DNA of 64,000 nucleotides from S146-42 sp965371965 (GTDB lineage Bacteria; Planctomycetota; Phycisphaerae; Phycisphaerales; UBA1924). Where the stretch lies: the NCBI GenBank assembly GCA_965371965.1, contig CBDVAM010000001.1, positions 13,100 through 77,099 on the forward strand. The letters run 5' to 3'. Of this stretch, positions 35,301 to 45,400 are shown piece after piece. Position 1 is the stretch's first letter; each line of letters begins with the position of its first letter. Both the position numbers and the translations under genes were made by a program. The notes under the pieces are model-generated. The model had not been told where the DNA came from. It saw only the letters and a list, made by a program, of their open reading frames with translations, and did not search any database.

Positions 35301-36338
35301 ATGTCGGACGTTCTTGACCAATCCGAGGTTGATCGGCTTCTCGCGGCGGTGGACGCCGAGCCCGAGGAGGCGGAAAAGCCCGCCGCCCAGGTGTTCGCAC
35401 GCAATGGCGTGGACCCGGCGACGCTGACGATCAGTGACTACGACTTCAAGCGGCCCGAGCGGGTGAGCAAGGACCAGATGCGGGCGTTGCAGACGCTGCA
35501 CGAGGCGTTCGCACGGAACTTCGGGGCCTCGCTGAGCGGGTTTCTGCGGACGATCGTGGAGGTGAAGGTCGCCTCGTGCGAGCAGATGACGTATTCGGAG
35601 TTCATCAGTGGGCTGCCGAACCCGACGAGTTTCAACCTGATCGAGCCGGACCTGCTGAGCGGGCAGATGTGCCTTGAGATCAGCCCGCTGATCATCTACC
35701 CGATCATCGACCGCCTCCTGGGGGGAACCAGCCAGGATCTGTTCATCCCGCAGAGGCCGGTGACGCTGATCGAGAGCCGGTTGATCTCGAATGTGACCGG
35801 GCGTGGGCTGACGGCCTTGAGCGAGGCATGGGCCGGCGTGCGGGAGCTGTCGTTCAAGATCTGCAGCACCGAGAGCAACCCGCAGCTCGTGCAGATCGTC
35901 GCGCCCAACGAGGTCGTGGTGGTCGTGGGCTTTGAGATCAAGCTGACGAATCGGGCGGGGACGATGAACCTGTGCATCCCCTACAACGTGATCGAGCCCG
36001 TGATGGACGAGCTGAGCGAGCAGAGCTGGTTTGGAGCAGGAAAAGCGCAGGATTCGGCGGCGAGCAGCGAGAAGGTCGGTCGCCAGCTTCGCGGAGCGGC
36101 GTTGGAGCTGACGGGGATCCTCGGTGAGACGACGATCACGCTGCGGGAGCTGAGCGAACTGAGCCCTGGGGACACGATCCTGCTCGAGAAGCGGGCGAGC
36201 GAGCCGGCGACGGTCTGGGTCGAGGGGGAGGAAAAATACCAGGCTCGGATGGGGAAATATCGAGGTCGGCGGGCCCTGGAAATCCTCGGGGCGTGGGGAT
36301 CTGAGGGATCAGAGACCGGAGCGAGCGATCGCTGTTGA
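35301..36338 (+). CDS. fliM: Flagellar motor switch protein FliM
   Basis: A 345-residue protein from the ATG at 35301 after a GGGAGG site. It starts MSDVLDQSEVDRLLAAV, the CheY-P/FliG-binding N-terminal peptide; DFKRPERVSKDQMRALQTLHEAFARN near 50 and the middle CheC-like domain (SLSGFLRTIVEVKV...NPTSFNLIEPDLLSG) follow. The C-terminal SpoA/FliN-like domain (TTITLRELSELSPGDTILLEK) is at about 270-325. It is part of the C ring that sets flagellar rotation direction. No other flagellar gene lies in the window, so it is either an isolated locus or a second copy. Confidence 0.93.
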   Translation: MSDVLDQSEVDRLLAAVDAEPEEAEKPAAQVFARNGVDPATLTISDYDFKRPERVSKDQMRALQTLHEAFARNFGASLSGFLRTIVEVKVASCEQMTYSEFISGLPNPTSFNLIEPDLLSGQMCLEISPLIIYPIIDRLLGGTSQDLFIPQRPVTLIESRLISNVTGRGLTALSEAWAGVRELSFKICSTESNPQLVQIVAPNEVVVVVGFEIKLTNRAGTMNLCIPYNVIEPVMDELSEQSWFGAGKAQDSAASSEKVGRQLRGAALELTGILGETTITLRELSELSPGDTILLEKRASEPATVWVEGEEKYQARMGKYRGRRALEILGAWGSEGSETGASDRC

Positions 36339-36673
36339 CGCGGGCGGGTCGGGGCCCTTTGATTAGGCTGGCTCGGCGGTCTCATGGTGGGTCCGTTCGG
36401 TGCCTCGGGGCCTTTGGTCATGTGTGATGACAATGCCCATTGAGCGTTTGCTCATTGTGTCGGTTCCCTCGGGGAATCGAGGCCGGGGTGCGTTCTGCCC
36501 GACGCGCGGTTCAGTCGGTTCGTGGAGACCTTCCATGACCTGAGCGCGAGGCAGAGCGCGGGCGCAATCCGATCCGTTTGGATCGGGGATCGCGGGCCAC
36601 GGCGGGGCGTTCTTGCGCTTCGTGTGGCCCTTGGTTGTTTTTGGCGTCCCGGTGGGGCGACGGAGGCGGACGG
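36339..36673. other. Leader region of the nusA operon
   Basis: 335 bases with no gene; the rimP gene that usually precedes nusA is absent. A perfect hairpin CCGATCC-gttt-GGATCGG lies at 36569-36586, about 90 bases before the nusA start, without a U-tract, and could structure the leader RNA. A GGAGG at 36662-36666 precedes the TTG start of nusA by 7 bases. Confidence 0.4.
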
Positions 36674-38086
36674 TTGAATACACAGGAGATGCTTCGGATC
36701 ATCGATTCGATCGCGCGCGATCGGAACATCGATCGCGACCTGTTGATCGATGACCTCGAACAGGCGATGGTGACCGCGGCGCGCAAGCATCATCAGACGC
36801 TGGACGCCGAGGAGTTCGCGTGCACGATCGATCCGCTGAGCGGCGAGATCCAGATGACGCGTCACGGTGAGCCGTTCGAGATCGATCCCCAGCAGTTGGG
36901 TCGGATCGCGGCGCAAACATTCAAGCAGGTGATGATCCAGCGATTCCGCGACGACGAGCGGTCGAGCATTCTCGAGGAGTTCGGCAAGCGGATCGGGCAG
37001 ATTGTCAACGGGACGGCGCAGCGGTACGAGGGCGGGGCGTTGGTGGTCTCGATCGATCGTGCCGAGGCGTTCATGCCGCGGAGCGAGTCGATCCCGGGCG
37101 AGCAGTTCAACCCGGGCGACCGGGTGCGGTGCCTGATCCTGGACGTGCGTGACGCGGGAAGCCAGGTCAAGATCGTGGTGAGCCGCGGGCATCCGGACTT
37201 CATCAAGCGATTGTTCGAGGTGGAGGTTCCCGAGGTCGCCGAGCGGATCATCGAGATCAAGGCGATGGCGCGCGAGGCGGGGTATCGCACGAAGGTCGCG
37301 GTCGCGTCGATCGACAGCAAGGTGGACGCGGTGGGCGCGTGCGTTGGCGTGCGCGGCAGCCGGATCAAGACGATCGTGGACGAGCTGAACGGCGAGAAGA
37401 TCGACATCGTGCGCTGGAATGAGAGCAGCCAGGTCCTGATTCAGAACGCGCTCAAGCCGGCGGAGGTCGCCGAGATCAGCTTGTGCTTCGAGCTCGGGCG
37501 GGCGACGGTCGTGGTTCGCGAGGACCAGCTGAGCCTTGCGATCGGCAAACGCGGACAGAATGTGCGTCTTGCGGCGAGGCTGACGGGCTGGGATGTTGAC
37601 ATCCTGACGCCCGAGGAGTTCAACAAGGGCCTGGAGATTCTGTCAGCGACGCTGCAGGAGATCGAGGGAATCGATGAGCAGAAGGTGGACCGCCTGGCGA
37701 CGCTGGGCATGGTCAGCGTGTTCGACGTGGAAGAGGTTGGCGTCGATCTGCTGATGACCGAGCTGGAGATCAGCACGGAACTCGCCGAGCATGTGGTGGA
37801 GGTTTCCTCCGAGCGTGCGCGCGAGGTGGCAGTGATAATGGAGAAGGAAAAGGAAGAGGCCCAGCGTCGTCGCCAGGAAGAGATGGCCGCGGCGGAGGGC
37901 GTGCTGGGTGGCGATGCGGGGCTCGCGGGGGTAGACGCCGAGACCGCTGCGGCAGCAATACTTGGTGCCGGGTCGGTGGCGGTCGAGGCGAGCGAGACGC
38001 CCGCCGAGGACGATGGAAAAAGCGACGCGCGTGCTGCTGATATTCTCGGCGGCGGTGCGGTCGAGTCGGACGTGGAACAGAGCTGA
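36674..38086 (+). CDS. nusA: Transcription termination/antitermination factor NusA
   Basis: A 470-residue RNA polymerase-associated factor. N-terminal domain (NTQEMLRIIDSIARDRNIDRDLLIDDLEQAM), S1 domain (about 130-200: GQIVNGTAQRYEGGALVVSI), KH1 (GVRGSRIKTIVDELNGEKIDIV, about 240) and KH2 (AIGKRGQNVRLAARLTGWDVDI, about 300), then a helix-hairpin-helix-like part and an acidic Ala/Glu-rich tail. The TTG at 36674 is favoured because of the GGAGG site and full N-terminal domain; the first ATG at 36689 would remove five residues. First gene of the infB operon. Confidence 0.93.
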   Translation: MNTQEMLRIIDSIARDRNIDRDLLIDDLEQAMVTAARKHHQTLDAEEFACTIDPLSGEIQMTRHGEPFEIDPQQLGRIAAQTFKQVMIQRFRDDERSSILEEFGKRIGQIVNGTAQRYEGGALVVSIDRAEAFMPRSESIPGEQFNPGDRVRCLILDVRDAGSQVKIVVSRGHPDFIKRLFEVEVPEVAERIIEIKAMAREAGYRTKVAVASIDSKVDAVGACVGVRGSRIKTIVDELNGEKIDIVRWNESSQVLIQNALKPAEVAEISLCFELGRATVVVREDQLSLAIGKRGQNVRLAARLTGWDVDILTPEEFNKGLEILSATLQEIEGIDEQKVDRLATLGMVSVFDVEEVGVDLLMTELEISTELAEHVVEVSSERAREVAVIMEKEKEEAQRRRQEEMAAAEGVLGGDAGLAGVDAETAAAAILGAGSVAVEASETPAEDDGKSDARAADILGGGAVESDVEQS

Positions 38087-38107
38087 ATCAGAGGATCGGA
38101 GTGACGC

Positions 38108-40939
38108 TTGGCAAAGCGCGTATTTGAGATCGCAAAGAAGATCGGCATCAAGTCGAAGGCCATCGTGGAGAAGTGCCACGCAGAGGGCATCTCTGCGGAC
38201 GTGGTAAAGAACCACATGTCGACGGTGTCTGCCGGGCTCGAGGCGACGATCCTGGACTGGTTCGGGACCGATGTTGGCGGGGGCACGGCGGTGGAGACTG
38301 CCGCGAAGGTTGACCTGACCCGCGTCAAGGCCAAGCCCGTGCGAAAGAAGGCCAAGGCGGCCAAGGCCGACGACGACGAGACATCGGACGAAGGGGGCGT
38401 GCAGGTATCCGTCCTGGAACCTGCGGGCCTTGCGGTGGAATCCACGACCGTCGAGACCAAGGCTGTTGAAACCACAGCGGTGGAGCCCAAGGGCGTCGCG
38501 TCCAAGCCGATCGCCGACGCCGTGCCGACCAGCAACGCGGTCGACCTTGCGGAGGCGCCTGCGCAATCAGAGGATGTCGGCGTAGATGATGGACTCGCTT
38601 CGGGTCCGACGGTAACAACTGAGTCAGAGCCGGACTCGACCAGCGAGGACTCAGACGCCTCGCCGAAGATGAATGTGCCCAGACGACCCAAGGTGGTCAC
38701 GCAGATCGGTCGTCAGCTTGAGCGCAAGGCGCCGGTGAAGCTGTCGGGTCCGAAGGTGATCCGTGTTGAAGCGCCCGACCCTGTCGAGCCACCGCGGCGG
38801 CGGAGCCCGAGTGGTCCCGGCGGCGGGGGTGGGGGCGGGTTCCCTCGCTCGCCTGGTGGTCGCGGCGTCGAGTCGATGCCCGTTAGTCCCGACGATCGGG
38901 GGCGGAGCCCGCGCCGAGGAGGCGGGGCCGGGGCTGGAGGCGGTGCGCCGAATCGACGGCGCAAGACCGAGGGCGGGGATCGCAACAAGCGAGGGCGTTT
39001 CTCGCGGGACCGCGAGTTCGTGGGACCCGGGAAGTTCTCCGATGCCGATCTCGCCGAGCGCGAGGCGAGGCTGCAACGCAGCGGCGGGTACCTCAAGCAA
39101 CGTCGCCAGCAGATGCGTCGCCAGCAGCAGGGCGAGCGTGGCGCGGCCGGGCCGCAGACCGACGGGAAGGTGCAGATCAACGCACCATTCACGATCAAGG
39201 ATTTGTCATCGGCAACGGGGATCAAGGGTGCCGAGATCGTCAAGCGTCTGTTCATGCAGGGCGTGATGGCGACGATCAACTCTGGGATCGAGCCCGAGAA
39301 GGCCCAGGAAGTCATGATGGACTTCGAGATCGAGCTCGAGGTCACCACCGAGGACACCGCCGAGCAGGTGGTGGAGAAACAGGCCGAGTCTCGCGAGCGG
39401 ACCGACGAGCGTCCGCGCGGACCGGTGGTGACGATCCTGGGGCACGTTGACCACGGCAAGACGAGCCTGCTCGACAAGATCCGCGACGCGAACGTCGCCG
39501 AGGGCGAGGCCGGCGGGATCACCCAGGCGACCAGCGCGTTCCGCGTGCCGGTGAAGGTCGGGGACGAGGAGAAGTTCATCGTCTTCATCGACACGCCGGG
39601 GCACGAGGCGTTCACGGAGATGCGATCGCGCGGGGCGTCGATCACCGACATCGTGGTGCTGGTCGTTGCGGCCGACGACGGGGTGATGCCCCAGACGATC
39701 GAGTCGATCAGCCACGCGAAGGCGGCGGGCGTTCCGATTGTGATAGCGCTCAACAAGATGGACAAGGCCGAGGCAACGGACGCCAACATCCAGCGGATCC
39801 TCGGGCAGTTCGCCGAGCATGAGCTGAACCCGGTTGACTGGGGCGGGGAGACCGAGGTCGTGCGCACCAGCGCGGTCAAGGGTGAGGGGATCCAGGACCT
39901 GCTCGACATCCTGGATCTACAGGCTCAGGTGCTGGAGCTGAAGGCCGACTTCGGCGGTCAGGCACAGGGGTCGGTGATCGAGGCTCGGATGGAGCAGGGT
40001 CGCGGCGCGGTCGCCAACATGTTGGTGCAAGAGGGCGAGCTAAAGGTCGGCGACTTCATCGTCGCGGGTCGCGGCTTCGGTCGCGTGCGAGACATCACCG
40101 ACGACCGTGGAAAGAGGGTCAAGAGCGCGCTGCCGCCGATGCCGGTGCAGATATCGGGTCTTGACGTGGTTCCAAGCGCGGGCGACAAGTTCTATGTGGT
40201 GGACAGCCTGAAGAAGGCGCAAGAAGCCGCCGAGCAGCGCCGCGATCGCGAGCGCGAGCAGCAGTTGGCACGCCCGCGTGTGACACTAGACTCGATGTTC
40301 AGCCAGATGGCCGAGAATCGGCTCAAGGAGATCCTCGTCGTCGTGAAGGCGGACGTGCAGGGGTCGATCGACGTGCTGCGCAACGAGATCGAGAAGATCG
40401 CGTCCGACGAGGTCCGGGCTCGCGTGCTGCACACCGCTGTCGGCGGGATCACCGAGAGCGACGTAATCCTGGCCGAGGCTTCGGGTGCTGTGATCGTGGG
40501 TTTCAATGTCATCGCGACGGGCAAGGCTCGCCAGCTTGCGGAGTCCAAGGGCGTCGAGATCCGTGCGTACCGGGTGATCTACGACCTCGTCGAGGACATG
40601 ACCAGGGCCGCCGAGGGCTTGTTGACGCCGGACCTGCGTGAGGAGGTCCTGGGGCACGCCGAGGTGCGCGAGGTGTTCAAGGTCTCGAAGGTGGGCTCGA
40701 TCGCGGGCTGCTATGTGACCGACGGGCAGGTGCAGCGAGACGCGTTCATCCGCGTGACGCGCGATGGCGTGGTCGTCGAGCACGACCGCAAGCTCGAGCA
40801 GCTCAAGCGATTCAAGGACGACGCCAAGGAGGTCCGGGCGAACATGGAGTGCGGCATGAAGATCGAGCAGTACGACGACATCAAGGAAGGCGATGTCCTG
40901 GAGTGCTACAAGAAGATCGAGGTCAAGCGCACGCTGTGA
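38108..40939 (+). CDS. infB: Translation initiation factor IF-2
   Basis: A 943-residue GTPase that places initiator tRNA on the ribosome. TTG start at 38108, 21 bases after nusA. N-terminal IF2_N domain (AKRVFEIAKKIGIKSKAIVEKCHAEG), a long disordered linker rich in Pro/Gly/Arg and Val/Glu/Thr (about 60-340), a second IF2_N motif (INAPFTIKDLSSATG, about 360), then the G domain with G1 GHVDHGKTS (about 447), G3 DTPGHEAF and G4 NKMD. Domains II-IV follow, including IEARMEQGRGAVANMLVQEG, VKADVQGSIDVL and GMKIEQYDDIKEGDVLECY. Length and linker are typical of high-GC bacteria. Confidence 0.96.
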   Translation: MAKRVFEIAKKIGIKSKAIVEKCHAEGISADVVKNHMSTVSAGLEATILDWFGTDVGGGTAVETAAKVDLTRVKAKPVRKKAKAAKADDDETSDEGGVQVSVLEPAGLAVESTTVETKAVETTAVEPKGVASKPIADAVPTSNAVDLAEAPAQSEDVGVDDGLASGPTVTTESEPDSTSEDSDASPKMNVPRRPKVVTQIGRQLERKAPVKLSGPKVIRVEAPDPVEPPRRRSPSGPGGGGGGGFPRSPGGRGVESMPVSPDDRGRSPRRGGGAGAGGGAPNRRRKTEGGDRNKRGRFSRDREFVGPGKFSDADLAEREARLQRSGGYLKQRRQQMRRQQQGERGAAGPQTDGKVQINAPFTIKDLSSATGIKGAEIVKRLFMQGVMATINSGIEPEKAQEVMMDFEIELEVTTEDTAEQVVEKQAESRERTDERPRGPVVTILGHVDHGKTSLLDKIRDANVAEGEAGGITQATSAFRVPVKVGDEEKFIVFIDTPGHEAFTEMRSRGASITDIVVLVVAADDGVMPQTIESISHAKAAGVPIVIALNKMDKAEATDANIQRILGQFAEHELNPVDWGGETEVVRTSAVKGEGIQDLLDILDLQAQVLELKADFGGQAQGSVIEARMEQGRGAVANMLVQEGELKVGDFIVAGRGFGRVRDITDDRGKRVKSALPPMPVQISGLDVVPSAGDKFYVVDSLKKAQEAAEQRRDREREQQLARPRVTLDSMFSQMAENRLKEILVVVKADVQGSIDVLRNEIEKIASDEVRARVLHTAVGGITESDVILAEASGAVIVGFNVIATGKARQLAESKGVEIRAYRVIYDLVEDMTRAAEGLLTPDLREEVLGHAEVREVFKVSKVGSIAGCYVTDGQVQRDAFIRVTRDGVVVEHDRKLEQLKRFKDDAKEVRANMECGMKIEQYDDIKEGDVLECYKKIEVKRTL

Positions 40940-40985
40940 TTGAACTGATGTTAGCTGAGGACAGCGCCCGCGTGAGGTCCCGTTT

Positions 40986-41399
40986 GTGATCGTCGGCATC
41001 CTCCAACTCGAGCTCGAAGTTCCCGGCGCGGAGTCGCTCAAGGACAAGCGCCGGGTGGTGCGATCGTTGAAAGATCGCCTGCACCGCGAGCACCTGGTGT
41101 CGATCGCCGAGATCGGGCGGTTGCAATCGCCAAGCACGGCGGTGCTCGGCCTGGCGTGCGTCGCCATGGACCAACGCCGGATCGGCGAGACGCTGGATAC
41201 CTGCATCCAGAAGATCCGCCAGCGGACAGATTGTGAGCTAGTCTCCGCGGTGCGCCGCGTCGGCGAGGCGGAGGCTCTGCTGAGCGCCGGCGCGGAGCTT
41301 GACCGCGAATCGCTGGCCAGCGAGATGCTGGTGCGGGCCGGCGAACCAGACGTGGACAATCTCGGTGCCGAAGACCTGGGCACGGAGCAATCGTCATGA
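40986..41399 (+). CDS. ylxP: DUF503 (YlxP) family protein
   Basis: A 137-residue protein from a GTG at 40986. The family pattern is clear: MIVGILQLELEVPGAESLKDKRRVVRSLKDRLHREHLVSIAEIG, a ferredoxin-like beta-alpha-beta fold. YlxP proteins are encoded between infB and rbfA in many bacteria and are associated with ribosome assembly, but their biochemistry is unsettled. Its stop overlaps the rbfA start (ATGA). The C-terminal 40 residues beyond the DUF503 core are an acidic extension. Confidence 0.9.
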   Translation: MIVGILQLELEVPGAESLKDKRRVVRSLKDRLHREHLVSIAEIGRLQSPSTAVLGLACVAMDQRRIGETLDTCIQKIRQRTDCELVSAVRRVGEAEALLSAGAELDRESLASEMLVRAGEPDVDNLGAEDLGTEQSS

Positions 41400-41803
41400 G
41401 CCGGCGGACCGATCGGGTGGCGGGCGAGCTGCGCGAGGCGATCCAGAAGGTGATCGCCAAGGGGCTGAGTGACCCCCGCATCCGCGGGCTGGTCACCATC
41501 ACCAACGTGCGGCTCACCGACGATCTCCAGCAGGCGCGGGTCGGCGTGTCGGTCTTTCCTGTTGAGAAGGAGGCGCTGACCTTGCACGGGCTGCAGAGCG
41601 GAGCGAGGCACATCCGACGAGAGGCCGCGGAGATCATGGCGCTCGCCAGGATGCCCGAGCTGATTTTCGAGTCTGACGCGAGCATCCGGCGACAGTCCGA
41701 GGTGCTCGGAGCATTGTCCAAGGTGCGCGAGGAACTCGAGACCAAGGAGCCCGACGAGGGTCTCCAGGAGGATGAGGCGGGCGAGGAGGACGGGGCGTCA
41801 TGA
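41396..41803 (+). CDS. rbfA: Ribosome-binding factor A
   Basis: A 135-residue KH-fold protein that assists late 30S maturation and 16S rRNA 5'-end processing. Recognised by RRTDRVAGELREAIQKVIAKGLSDPRIRGLVTITNVRLTDDLQQARVGVSVF at the N-terminus and by LARMPELIFESDASIRRQ near 85-100. The last 25 residues are an acidic tail (EPDEGLQEDEAGEEDG). Coupled by 4-base overlaps to both neighbours. Confidence 0.95.
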   Translation: MSRRTDRVAGELREAIQKVIAKGLSDPRIRGLVTITNVRLTDDLQQARVGVSVFPVEKEALTLHGLQSGARHIRREAAEIMALARMPELIFESDASIRRQSEVLGALSKVREELETKEPDEGLQEDEAGEEDGAS

Positions 41804-42471
41804 GCGACGGCGGCCTTGGCGAACAGATCGAGAAGCTGGTCGCGGGGATCGCGGAGCGAGCTGCCGATCCCGGGTATCACGGCCCGGCGGTCCCGACCGG
41901 CGACGGGCTTGTCGCTGAGCTGATCTATTCGTTCATGCACTGGGAGGCCGGGAGCGAGCACGCGCGGGGCGCGATGGAGAAGCTCGAAGGCACATTCGTG
42001 GATGCTAATGAGTTACGGGTGTGCCATCCATCGGAGATCGCGTCGCTGCTTGGCGTGCGCTTCCCCAAGGGTTTGGAGCGAGCCGAGCGTCTGGCGGCTG
42101 CGCTGCGGGGGATCTACGACCGCGAGAACCTGCTGAGCCTGGAGACGCTGCGAGAGAAATCCAAGCGTGATGCACGCGGATACCTGGAGTCGCTGGCAGG
42201 GGTGCCGAGGTTTGTCGCGGCGAGGGTCGTGCTGCTTCGTCTGGAGGGGCATGCGTTTCCTGTCGATCGGCGATTGATGGCGATGCTCAAGAGTGAGGGC
42301 GTCTCCGTGGGAACCACCAATCCCGATAAGGCGTGCGGGCCGATCGAGCGGGCGGTGCGGGCCGCCGACGCGCGCGATGTCTATCTCGCGCTCGAGCATC
42401 ACTGCCAGAGCTTGGCTGCGACGAAGTCCGGCGGGCGAAAGACCACACGAGAGGCCGCCAGTGAGAGCTGA
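41800..42471 (+). CDS. HhH-GPD-like protein (endonuclease III fold) without the catalytic lysine
   Basis: A 223-residue protein. The region YLESLAGVPRFVAARVVLLRLEGHAFPVDRRLMAML (about 125-165) follows the helix-hairpin-helix/Gly-Pro-Asp pattern of endonuclease III, with the catalytic-type Asp in VDRR. The position of the Schiff-base Lys in GVGRKTA is Phe, and there is no C-terminal iron-sulfur Cys cluster. It may be a monofunctional glycosylase relative, a non-catalytic DNA-binding protein, or specialised for structured nucleic acid. It sits between rbfA and a TPR gene with 4- and 11-base overlaps, a position that suggests a link to RNA or ribosome metabolism. Confidence 0.6.
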   Translation: MSDGGLGEQIEKLVAGIAERAADPGYHGPAVPTGDGLVAELIYSFMHWEAGSEHARGAMEKLEGTFVDANELRVCHPSEIASLLGVRFPKGLERAERLAAALRGIYDRENLLSLETLREKSKRDARGYLESLAGVPRFVAARVVLLRLEGHAFPVDRRLMAMLKSEGVSVGTTNPDKACGPIERAVRAADARDVYLALEHHCQSLAATKSGGRKTTREAASES

Positions 42472-45400
42472 GCGGGAGATGATCCGTCTTGGGCTCTTGC
42501 TTCTCGCGATGGCGCTCATGGCATCTGCGAGTTCGGCGGCGCACGCGCAGACACTGCCAGATTCGTTGGGGGCGGCGTCGATCCGCAGAGTTGATTCTGA
42601 CGAACGAGCGCGAGCGATCGTGCCGCTGGGCGAGATTATCGAGCAGGCCGAGGACCGCCTGGGCTCCACATCCGTCGAGGTGCCCGATGACGCGACCATC
42701 GGGTTCGATCCGCGTGCCGCACGCCTCTATGCACGCGGGAGGTTCCTGCTGCTCAGCGGCCAGCCGGCGCCGGCGGTCAGCGCGCTCCGGCGGGCGACAG
42801 AGCTCGCCCCCGACTCGCCAGGTGCGTGGCGCGAGCTGGGCATGGCGCAGATGTCGATCAATGACCGGGCGTCGGCGACGACCTCGCTCGAAAAAGCCGT
42901 CTCGCTGGGAGCGGGCGATCCGAGGCTCCTGTATGTGCTGGGCTCGCTGGACCTGACGGGCCGGCGGACCGAGTCGGGCATCGATCGGCTTGCGCTCGCG
43001 ACGAACCGCATCCCATCGGCACAAGACGGCGCACTCCCGGCGATCATCCACGTCGCACTAGGAGAGGTGCTGCACGCCTCGGGCTGGATCCGAGCGGGCA
43101 ACGAGGCAATCGAGCGCGGCGTGCGCAATATCGATCGCGTCCGCAATCGGTCGATGTACGACAATGAGCTGGCGCGCCTCTATCCGAGACGCGCCAGACT
43201 GATGCGGGTCGTCGGCGACAACTGGCTTCGCCTGGATGAGCCCGGACGTGCGGCCGACGCGTATCACGCCGCCTGGGGCCTGGGCGTTCACATCAACGAC
43301 GCGGTCGTTGCCAAGCATATCTATGCCCTTGCTGTTGATGGGCGAGGTGGCGAGGCGGTTGATCGGCTCATCGAGGCCTTTGGCGACCACGCAGGGCGAT
43401 TGGACGACCGCCTCATCGAGACGCTCGCCATGCTGGACGACCCGTCGAGACGAGACGCGGCTGGACGCCTCGAACGGATGCTCGAGGAGCCCTGGGTCGA
43501 TCGAACGGTGCGGAGTTGGCTGAATCGAGCCCGCGCGGCGGCGCTGGGCGGCGAGGCGGGACGAGACGTGCTGCGAGCTTGGCTCGAGGCCTCGCCGATG
43601 GACACACTGGCGCTCGGCGATCTGCTGGCGACACACGATGACGCAACCTCACTCGCGAGCGAGATGCGGGGCTTGGCCCAGAGCCATCCCCTGCTCGCGC
43701 TGGAGTCGGGCAGGATCGTTGCGCGGACTCTGGGCCAGAATGATGATGTGCTCGATGTGCTCGCGCAGGCAGAAGCTCAGAGTAAAGACGAGTCGGCGAG
43801 GATTGCGCGTGTCTCGCTGCTGCTTGCCTTGAACAGGCCCGCCGAGGCGTTGGAAGGATTGGGCGAACTGGGTGACGACGGGACCATCGGCCTTGCGCTC
43901 AATGCGATGGCGCTGGACGCGATGGGGCGCCTGGAACTCGCGAGGAAGACGCTTGATCGAATGGATGCCGATGGGTCCGCTCGAGACCGGCTCACCCGGG
44001 CGTGGGCGCTGCACGCGATGCAGCGGTCGGCTCTTGGCGCGACGACCGCGTTGGAGCTGGCCGATGAGCCCGGTGGCGACCGAACGGGCGAGCGGATCGA
44101 TGCGATGGTGTTCTGGCTGAGAGTCGCCCCGCGCGACATGCTCCGCACGCGCGGGCAAGAGATCGCCAGGCGAGTTCTGGCGCTGGATCCATCGAATCTC
44201 GTGGCGATCGAGGCCCTGATACGAGAGTCACCCGAATCTGGGGGAGCGCTCCTGCGCGAGCGAGGCGGGGGCTCGCGCCTGCGCCGTCTGTTCGCGGGCG
44301 AACGCACGCTGGCGATGGGCAATCGGAACGACGGCGAACTCTCGCTGACCATGCTCGCGCTGGGCGGCGAAAAGTCGGATCGGGCGATCGATCTTCTGGC
44401 GTCGATCTGGCTGAGCGCACGCGGGATCGAACGCGAGATCTCGCTCGAGCGTGGAGTTGCGCTGCTGGATCGACTGCTCGTCCGCCGGGCCGGAGATATC
44501 CCGCTGGTGATCGCGCGGGCGCGATTGCTGGAGGCGCTGGGGCGGCGGGAAGATGCGCTCGATTCTCTGCGTGACGCTGAAGCGCTGGGCGCTGCGGTGC
44601 GTCGTGAGCTCGAGGACATGATGCTGCGCGATCCTGGGCTCGCAGAGGCTGGACGTGCGCTGCGGGACGCCCGCCTTGGGTCGGGGGATCTGACCGTCGC
44701 AGAGCGCGTCGAGCGGGCCGCCGAGCTGGTCGACAGGCGCGAGGTGGAACGCGCGGCGCGATTGCTCAGCGCCAGGGCGCTCGACGGCGTGTCGCTGACG
44801 GTCGCCCAGAGCGGGCGGCTTACGCCGTCGCTCCGCCGGCTGGGCGCGAGGGTCTCCCGTGAACCCGAGGGCGACGAGCGAGACGCGACGATCGCGCTGC
44901 TCGACAGATTGATCGGGCTGGATGCGACGCTTGGGGCACCGCTGCACGAGCTGCGCCTGGCGCTCCTCGCGACGCTGCAACCGTTGGAGACCGACCGGAT
45001 CGCCCGCGCAACACGGGACACGGCGCTCTGGCTCGGACCCGGGCTGGTTGACGCCACCGTGCTCGCACCCGTGCGATATCTGGGGGGTGAGCGGCGGCTT
45101 GGAGAGGCGCTGGAGCTGATCGAGGCGATCACCGGTGAGATTCCGCTGCGCGAGAGCGAGGGCGTCGAACTGTGGATCCGATTGGTCATGAGCCAGGGAG
45201 GCTCGCGGAGCTTGCGTCTGCTGCTGGAACGCGTGCGCGACGATGCACCCCTGCGAGCGTTCACACAAGCGGTGAGGCGCCCGGTCGAGGAACTCGCCGG
45301 TGGCGCGCTGCGGGGCGAGGTCGCGTTCATCGTGGGCGTGCAGCACGCGGGAGCGGGGCGCGAGCAGGACGCGCTGGCGGACTATGAGATCGGGCTGGAG

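Noticed and set aside
36339..36673. Unannotated rimP or a stable RNA before nusA
   Set aside because: No frame shows RimP features and no tRNA or other known RNA fold could be drawn.
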